A stretch of 64,000 nucleotides of DNA from Mesorhizobium sp. B2-3-12 (GTDB taxonomy: Bacteria > Pseudomonadota > Alphaproteobacteria > Rhizobiales > Rhizobiaceae), in the NCBI RefSeq assembly GCF_006442205.1, contig NZ_VFVR01000005.1, positions 186,001 through 250,000 on the forward strand, given 5' to 3'. The notes under the pieces were generated by a model that did no database searches, was not told the origin of the DNA, and saw only the letters and a list, made by a program, of their open reading frames with translations. A program made the translations under genes and the position numbers. Positions 59,903 through 64,000 of this stretch are shown piece by piece. Numbering within the stretch: position 1 is the stretch's first letter; each line of letters starts with the position of its first letter.

Positions 59903-59918
59903 TTGTCCAATTGGTCAA
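59903..59918 (-). promoter_or_regulatory. Imperfect palindrome upstream of the peptide transporter operon
   Basis: TTGTCCAA-TTGGTCAA forms a 16-base near-palindrome about 110 bases ahead of the binding-protein start. On the minus strand it contains TTGACC, which could be a -35. The shape would suit a GntR-type repressor, but no regulator gene is adjacent. Confidence 0.35.
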
Positions 59919-60043
59919 CAGCATATCCGGTGGCCTGTTGGTGGGCAACGAGCATTTAGGCGACGGTGCATTGGACCAGAATGGCGGGCGGCGTGTCGAC
60001 GCATATGCCAGCCAATCGAGGGCATCGATCGGGAAAAATCTGC

Positions 60044-60171
60044 TAGAGCGGTTCAGCGTTTGATGGAATCGCCGACCCGCTCTAACTCTTTGTTCCCACG
60101 CAATTCCCAAGGGGAAGCGCTACGCGCTTCTCCCGGGAAAACCGTTACACACTTCTCCTGGAATTGCTCTA
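60044..60171. repeat. Interspersed palindromic repeat element
   Basis: This 128-base element is bounded by inverted TAGAGC (60044-60049) and GCTCTA (60166-60171). Inside it, TAGAGCGG pairs with CCGCTCTA (60077-60084), and GCAATTCC (60100-60107) pairs with GGAATTGC (60160-60167). The lines CGCTCTAACTCTTTGTT and ACGCAATTCC are, from memory, typical of short repeats scattered between genes in Mesorhizobium and relatives. It fills most of the spacer before the transglycosylase gene; a degenerate copy lies at 63360-63400. The rest of the spacer (59796-60043) shows nothing else beyond the palindrome above. Confidence 0.75.
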
Positions 60172-60181
60172 AATTTCGGAG

Positions 60182-61468
60182 TTATTTCAGCGCCGCAACG
60201 AGGCCGGCGTCGGGGAAGCAGGTTGCGGCCTGACCATTCTTTTCCTGCCATTTGCCGATCGAGCGGCGGGTCTTGAAGCCGGGCAGGCCGTCGGCGCTGC
60301 CGACATCGTAGCCCTTGGCCTCCAGGGCCCGCTGCAGGGCGGCGATGTCGGAGCGGTGGAGATCCCCGACAGGCCCCCAACCGCCGGAAAAAGTCTGATC
60401 GCCATGGGCGATGCGGTCGGCACCATGGCCGATAAACAGCGCATAGAGGTCGCTGGTGTTGTATTCCTTCAGCACGTAGAAATTGGGGGTGGCGATGAAA
60501 GCCGGCCCACTGCGCCCGGCAGGCATCAGCAGGAACCCTTCCGCCTTCAGCTCGCTGGCCGGAAACGGCTTGCCGCCGACGCGTTCGATGCCCATGGCGG
60601 CCCATTGCGAAATCTTTTTGCCCTGGTCCGGACCCTCCAGCGAACAGGTCACACTCTCGGGCACAGTTACCTCGAAACCCCAGCCGCGTCCCCTGACCCA
60701 ACCATAGTGGACGAGGTAGTTGGCGATCGAGGCGAGCACGTCAGGCGTCGAGGTCCAGATGTCGGCGCGGCCGTCGCCGTCGAAATCGACGGCATTCTTG
60801 AGGAAGGAGGTCGGCATGAATTGCGGCTGGCCGAGCGCACCGGCCCAGGACGACTTCATCGCACCGACCGGGGCCAGCCCGCGCTGCACGATTTCCAGCG
60901 CCGCCAGGAGTTCGGTGCGGAAGAAATCCTTTTTCGTCGACATGAACGCCTTGGTGCCCAGCACTTCGAAGGCATCGTAGGGCATCTTCGCCGCGCCGAA
61001 GCCGGTCTCGCGGCCCCAGATCGCCAGCAGGATCTCGCCCGGCACGCCATAGCGCTTTTCGATCGCGGCAAGCGTGCGGGCATTGGCGGCTTCGCGGGTG
61101 CGTCCGCCCGATGTCACCGCGCGAACCGTCTTCTCGGCAAAATAGGCACCGGGAGAACCGAACTCGGCCTGGTGCTGCTTCCGCGGTGTCTTCGGCTTCT
61201 CGCCGGGCATGACAAGGTCGGGGAGTTTGAGGTTCGGCTTCACGCCGTTGAACGCGGCGTCGAAGGTCGCCTTGGAGATGCCCTTCGCCTTGGCTTCGGG
61301 CCAAATGTCGGTTTGCAGCCAGGCGCGGAATTGGTCGTCGATCTTGGCGGCGGAGGCGGGCAAGGCGATCGGGGCAAAGAGCGCGGCAAGGAAGAATGCA
61401 AGGCTGAACTTGTGAAAGCCGCGCGTGGCCTGCCCCACCCGCTTCGAAGGATGCGTGACAAAAATCAT
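60182..61468 (-). CDS. Lytic murein transglycosylase (MltB-like) with peptidoglycan-binding domain
   Basis: The 428-residue protein has a signal peptide (SLAFFLAALFAPIALPASAA), an SLT_2 domain with the catalytic glutamate in WGRETGFGAAKMPYDA (about 130), SWAGALGQPQFMPTSF and a C-terminal PGBD-like domain (about 355-420, with ALQRALEAKGYDVGSADGLP). It cleaves peptidoglycan to anhydromuropeptides. The ATG at 61468 is preferred over two nearby codons because AGGAG is 6 bases upstream. It follows recR by 25 bases. Confidence 0.9.
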   Translation of the reverse strand: MIFVTHPSKRVGQATRGFHKFSLAFFLAALFAPIALPASAAKIDDQFRAWLQTDIWPEAKAKGISKATFDAAFNGVKPNLKLPDLVMPGEKPKTPRKQHQAEFGSPGAYFAEKTVRAVTSGGRTREAANARTLAAIEKRYGVPGEILLAIWGRETGFGAAKMPYDAFEVLGTKAFMSTKKDFFRTELLAALEIVQRGLAPVGAMKSSWAGALGQPQFMPTSFLKNAVDFDGDGRADIWTSTPDVLASIANYLVHYGWVRGRGWGFEVTVPESVTCSLEGPDQGKKISQWAAMGIERVGGKPFPASELKAEGFLLMPAGRSGPAFIATPNFYVLKEYNTSDLYALFIGHGADRIAHGDQTFSGGWGPVGDLHRSDIAALQRALEAKGYDVGSADGLPGFKTRRSIGKWQEKNGQAATCFPDAGLVAALK

Positions 61469-61493
61469 TCGCATCTCCTGCCCACCAATCGTG

Positions 61494-62099
61494 TCAAAAC
61501 GCCGTCCGCGAGCGCAGTGCCGCGGCCAGCGTGCCTTCGTCCAGATAGTCGAGTTCGCCGCCAACCGGCACGCCATGCGCCAGCCGCGTTATCTTGACCT
61601 CGAATCCGGAGAGCTGATCCGTCAGGTAATGCGCGGTGGTCTGGCCCTCGACCGTTGCGTTGACGGCAAGGATGACCTCCTTCACCTCACCGCCGGCGAT
61701 GCGGTCGATCAGCGAGCGAATGTTGAGCTGGTCGGGGCCAATGCCATCGAGCGGCGACAGCGTGCCGCCAAGCACGTGGTAGCGCACATTCATTGCCGCC
61801 GCACGCTCCAGCGCCCAGAGATCCGAGACGTCCTCGACGATGATCAGGGTGGCGGGATCGCGACGTGGGTCGGTGCAGATCATGCACGGGTCTGAGGTGT
61901 CGACATTGCCGCAGGTGGAACAGATGCGCACCTTGTCGGCGGCCTCGCCCATGGCGGCGGCCAGCGGCGACAGCAACTGTTCCTTCTTTTTGATCAGATG
62001 CAGTGCGGCGCGGCGCGCCGAACGGGGGCCAAGTCCCGGCACCTTGGCCAGGAGCTGGATCAGGCGTTCGATCTCGGGACCGGCGATTCGCTTGGACAT
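61494..62099 (-). CDS. recR: Recombination mediator protein RecR
   Basis: RecR works with RecF and RecO to load RecA at single-strand gaps. The 201-residue protein has the helix-hairpin-helix [16 protein letters not shown] (about 20), the zinc finger [18 protein letters not shown] (about 58-75) and a Toprim domain ([16 protein letters not shown] and later). RecF is encoded at 5 kb of the same window. Confidence 0.96.
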   Translation of the reverse strand: MSKRIAGPEIERLIQLLAKVPGLGPRSARRAALHLIKKKEQLLSPLAAAMGEAADKVRICSTCGNVDTSDPCMICTDPRRDPATLIIVEDVSDLWALERAAAMNVRYHVLGGTLSPLDGIGPDQLNIRSLIDRIAGGEVKEVILAVNATVEGQTTAHYLTDQLSGFEVKITRLAHGVPVGGELDYLDEGTLAAALRSRTAF

Positions 62100-62189
62100 C
62101 GCTCTGATCTAGGATTTTTCAGAGCGCTTTGAAACATCCCGCATCGGTGCGGATAAGCCATACTGACACGGCCGCTATCGATGTGCGGA

Positions 62190-63197
62190 TCAATTGGTTT
62201 CGAGCGGACGACCCTGGCTGACGATCATCGCGCCGATGGCGTCGGTGTTCTCGGGCGTCGACTGGAAGCCCATCGCCGCTTCCTGCGGCGCGCCCTCAAC
62301 CGAGGAGATGACCCTTTTGTTCGAGGTTCCGCTGTTCAGGGTTCCGCCGAAACGGGCGGCATCCGGTTCTTCCATCGGCTCCTGCATGGCAACTTCCACC
62401 GGCTTCGCCGAAACCCGCGCCGACTTTGCCGTCGGCGCCGCGGCTGCCGTCACATAGGTCTGCTCGGCCGGAGCGGTGCGGGCGGCCTTGCCGGGAGGTA
62501 CCGGCTCCGCCGCGGCGGTCATGTAGACCTGCTGAGCTGGAGCGGTGCGAGCGGAAGTCTTGGCCACGGATACGGGCTCGGCGGAAGCGACACGCGTCGC
62601 GGATACTCCCGGCAACGCAGCCGGCTGCTCGGCCGAGGCAACCATCGGCTCATCGGGAAGCGGCTGCCAGTTGCGGCCGCGCTTTTCGTAGAAGGCGTTG
62701 CCGCCGGCAACCATGGTGTAGTGCATGTTCTTGTAGGGGAAGCGGAGGCCCGCGGTGTGGAAATACATCGTGTTCTTCAGCTTGGCCTTGCGCTCGCCCT
62801 TGAGCACCGCGTCGGCGGCCTCCTCGACATCGGGCATCGCGCGCGAATTCATCGATCTGGTCATGACGCCTGGCGCGAACTGCCCGGGCTCACCCACGAC
62901 TTCGCAGATGGTGCTGCCATGATTGCCGGAGCGCAGCCGGTTCATCACCACCGTGCCGACGGCGATCATGCCGTCGCGGCTCGACCGGTTGGATTCGAAG
63001 AACATCGCCCGTTCCAGACATTCCCTGTCCTTCGGCGTGTGGCTATAGGCGCGCGAACTCAGGAAACTCGGCGTGATGGCGTCGGTCAGGCTGGCGACGG
63101 ACATGCCATGCGAGGTGGTCTGGCTGCAAGCGGCCAAGAAAAGGGGAGACGTGACGACGCCGAGCAACAGCGGCGTCTTCCATCGCATGGCAATCAA
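62190..63197 (-). CDS. SleB-like cell wall hydrolase lipoprotein with repeat tail
   Basis: The 335-residue protein has a lipobox (SPLFLAACSQ), a SleB/Hydrolase_2 domain (about 55-185: CLERAMFFESNRSSRDGMIA, VGTVVMNRLRSG, TICEVVGEPGQFAPG, NTMYFHTAGLRFPY) and a long Ala/Pro/Thr-rich tail. In the tail, RTAPAQQVYMTAAAEP is followed by RTAPAEQTYVTAAAAP, a near-perfect internal repeat. The TTG at 63197 has GAGAGGG upstream; an ATG at 63188 is the alternative. SleB-type domains cut peptidoglycan. Confidence 0.87.
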   Translation of the reverse strand: MIAMRWKTPLLLGVVTSPLFLAACSQTTSHGMSVASLTDAITPSFLSSRAYSHTPKDRECLERAMFFESNRSSRDGMIAVGTVVMNRLRSGNHGSTICEVVGEPGQFAPGVMTRSMNSRAMPDVEEAADAVLKGERKAKLKNTMYFHTAGLRFPYKNMHYTMVAGGNAFYEKRGRNWQPLPDEPMVASAEQPAALPGVSATRVASAEPVSVAKTSARTAPAQQVYMTAAAEPVPPGKAARTAPAEQTYVTAAAAPTAKSARVSAKPVEVAMQEPMEEPDAARFGGTLNSGTSNKRVISSVEGAPQEAAMGFQSTPENTDAIGAMIVSQGRPLETN

Positions 63198-63359
63198 CAG
63201 GTAACCCTCTCACTTCAATGCCCGCCCCCAGGCTGCGGCAAGAATGAGACACTTTCGGGCAAAATGATGGCCAAAACGTTATTAACCACGTACTGTTGCC
63301 AAATTGCCACAAAATTGAGGCTTTCCAGATAGTTCGGCCGGCCGTTTCACACAGTTGAT

Positions 63360-63400
63360 GACCGCTCTCTCTTTGTTTCGCCGCAATTCCCCTACGGAAA
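63360..63400. repeat. Degenerate copy of the interspersed repeat
   Basis: GACCGCTCTCTCTTTGTTTC and CCGCAATTCC (63360-63390) follow the same order and spacing as the element at 60044-60171, with small changes and without its outer ends. The rest of this 230-base spacer shows nothing more. Confidence 0.5.
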
Positions 63401-63428
63401 TCCGCACGACGCCTTTTTTGGAACAGGC

Positions 63429-63836
63429 CTACCGCCCAGCCGCGATTGGTGCCGGCTGACCAGGGTCGAGCTCTTCAACCTTTTCCGAAAACAGGCCACG
63501 TCTAAGGAACAATGCGCGCGCCTCCCTTGCCATCGGCGCGATCTTGCCTGGCCAGTCGCTGTCGATGAACTCGGCCTTGGTGAAGTCAGGATTGGTTTCG
63601 GAGGCCGCCTCCAGGAATTCGGCGATTTCCAGCACGATCGCACGCTCGTCCTTCGAAAGCGCCGACGTGCCGGCCTCGATCGACGGGCGGTGCACGAAAT
63701 CCTCGAACAGGTTGAAGTAGCCCTTGATGCCGACGAGATCGACCCCCGCATCGCAATCGGCGAGGATTTCCAGGATCTCGTAGATCCTGTTGCGGATGCG
63801 CTGCTCGATCAGTCTTTCCGAGGGCTCGTCGGCCAT
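63429..63836 (-). CDS. Conserved-looking protein of unknown function
   Basis: The 135-residue, acidic, mostly helical protein begins MADEPSERLIEQRIRNRIYE and contains LADCDAGVDLVGIKGYFNLF and KDERAIVLEIAEFLEAA. No signal peptide or membrane segment is present. I do not recognise a named domain. It starts 16 bases after ybaB on the same strand, so co-transcription is likely. Confidence 0.8.
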   Translation of the reverse strand: MADEPSERLIEQRIRNRIYEILEILADCDAGVDLVGIKGYFNLFEDFVHRPSIEAGTSALSKDERAIVLEIAEFLEAASETNPDFTKAEFIDSDWPGKIAPMAREARALFLRRGLFSEKVEELDPGQPAPIAAGR

Positions 63837-63852
63837 GGGCGCGCACCGAACG

Positions 63853-64000
63853 CTAGAACGGCAGTTTCATTCCCGGCGGTATGGGCAGGCCCGATGTCAG
63901 CGCCTTGGTCTTTTCCTGCATGATCTGCTCGACCTTGGCCTTGGCGTCATTGTGGGCGGCAAGGATCAAATCCTCGAGGATCTCGACATCGTCTTCCTTG
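63853..64000 (-). CDS. ybaB: YbaB/EbfC nucleoid-associated protein, 5' end cut by window
   Basis: Only the C-terminal 48 residues are inside the window. They read through [19 protein letters not shown] and end [14 protein letters not shown], a YbaB-family C-terminus. YbaB binds DNA as a dimer and is usually encoded between dnaX and recR. Here recR is about 1.8 kb further on, with two genes between. Confidence 0.88.
   Translation of the reverse strand, partial: KEDDVEILEDLILAAHNDAKAKVEQIMQEKTKALTSGLPIPPGMKLPF

Overview
The window looks like core chromosome of an alphaproteobacterium of the order Hyphomicrobiales (Rhizobiales), most like Mesorhizobium or a close Phyllobacteriaceae relative. 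The reasons are high GC, the irr-fabA-fabB-fabI block, a PraR/PhrR-type regulator just upstream of metK, rhizobial-style DnaA, and an Irr-type iron control element. This assignment rests on recognised proteins and gene order; no search was run. No tRNA, rRNA, CRISPR array, insertion sequence or prophage was found.

Layout: 1-7.4 kb holds a truncated enoyl-CoA hydratase, rpsT, a long non-coding segment with DnaA-box-like sites, then dnaA-dnaN-recF, moeB and a frameshifted acetyltransferase. 7.4-15.6 kb has a D-2-hydroxyacid dehydrogenase, an SH3 protein, a DUF4260 protein, irr divergent from fabA-fabB-fabI, a GGDEF-EAL protein and a methyltransferase. 15.6-27.4 kb (minus strand) is the translation and RNA block rimP-nusA-ylxR-infB-rbfA-truB ... 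rpsO-pnp; a ParE-type toxin-antitoxin pair and a CorA transporter sit between truB and rpsO. 27.7-39 kb (minus strand) carries trmB, metK, praR, lnt, a VOC protein, CorC, ybeY, phoH, miaB, plsC, rimI and tsaB.

39-46.7 kb is an iron locus: an imelysin, bacterioferritin-associated ferredoxin, bacterioferritin, a di-heme cytochrome, a second imelysin and a Tat-exported DUF1513 protein on the minus strand, with a ferredoxin-reductase-like flavoprotein divergent from them. A perfect ICE palindrome (AGTTTAGAA-N3-TTCTAAACT) lies in the divergent spacer, so Irr, encoded at 10 kb, is the obvious candidate regulator. 46.7-54.5 kb has a second ParD/ParE module, gabT, and a three-gene RND efflux system with two lipoprotein adaptors and no outer-membrane channel or regulator beside it. 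54.5-64 kb has a five-gene peptide ABC transporter operon, an interspersed palindromic repeat, an MltB-like transglycosylase, recR, a SleB-like lipoprotein hydrolase, an unknown protein and the end of ybaB.

Most of the window is conserved housekeeping sequence. The parts most worth following up are the ICE-controlled iron cluster with its two unequal imelysins, the interlocked operator palindromes of the two toxin-antitoxin modules, the structured leaders of pnp, rimP and praR, the frameshifted acetyltransferase, and a MoeB that has lost its zinc cysteines.
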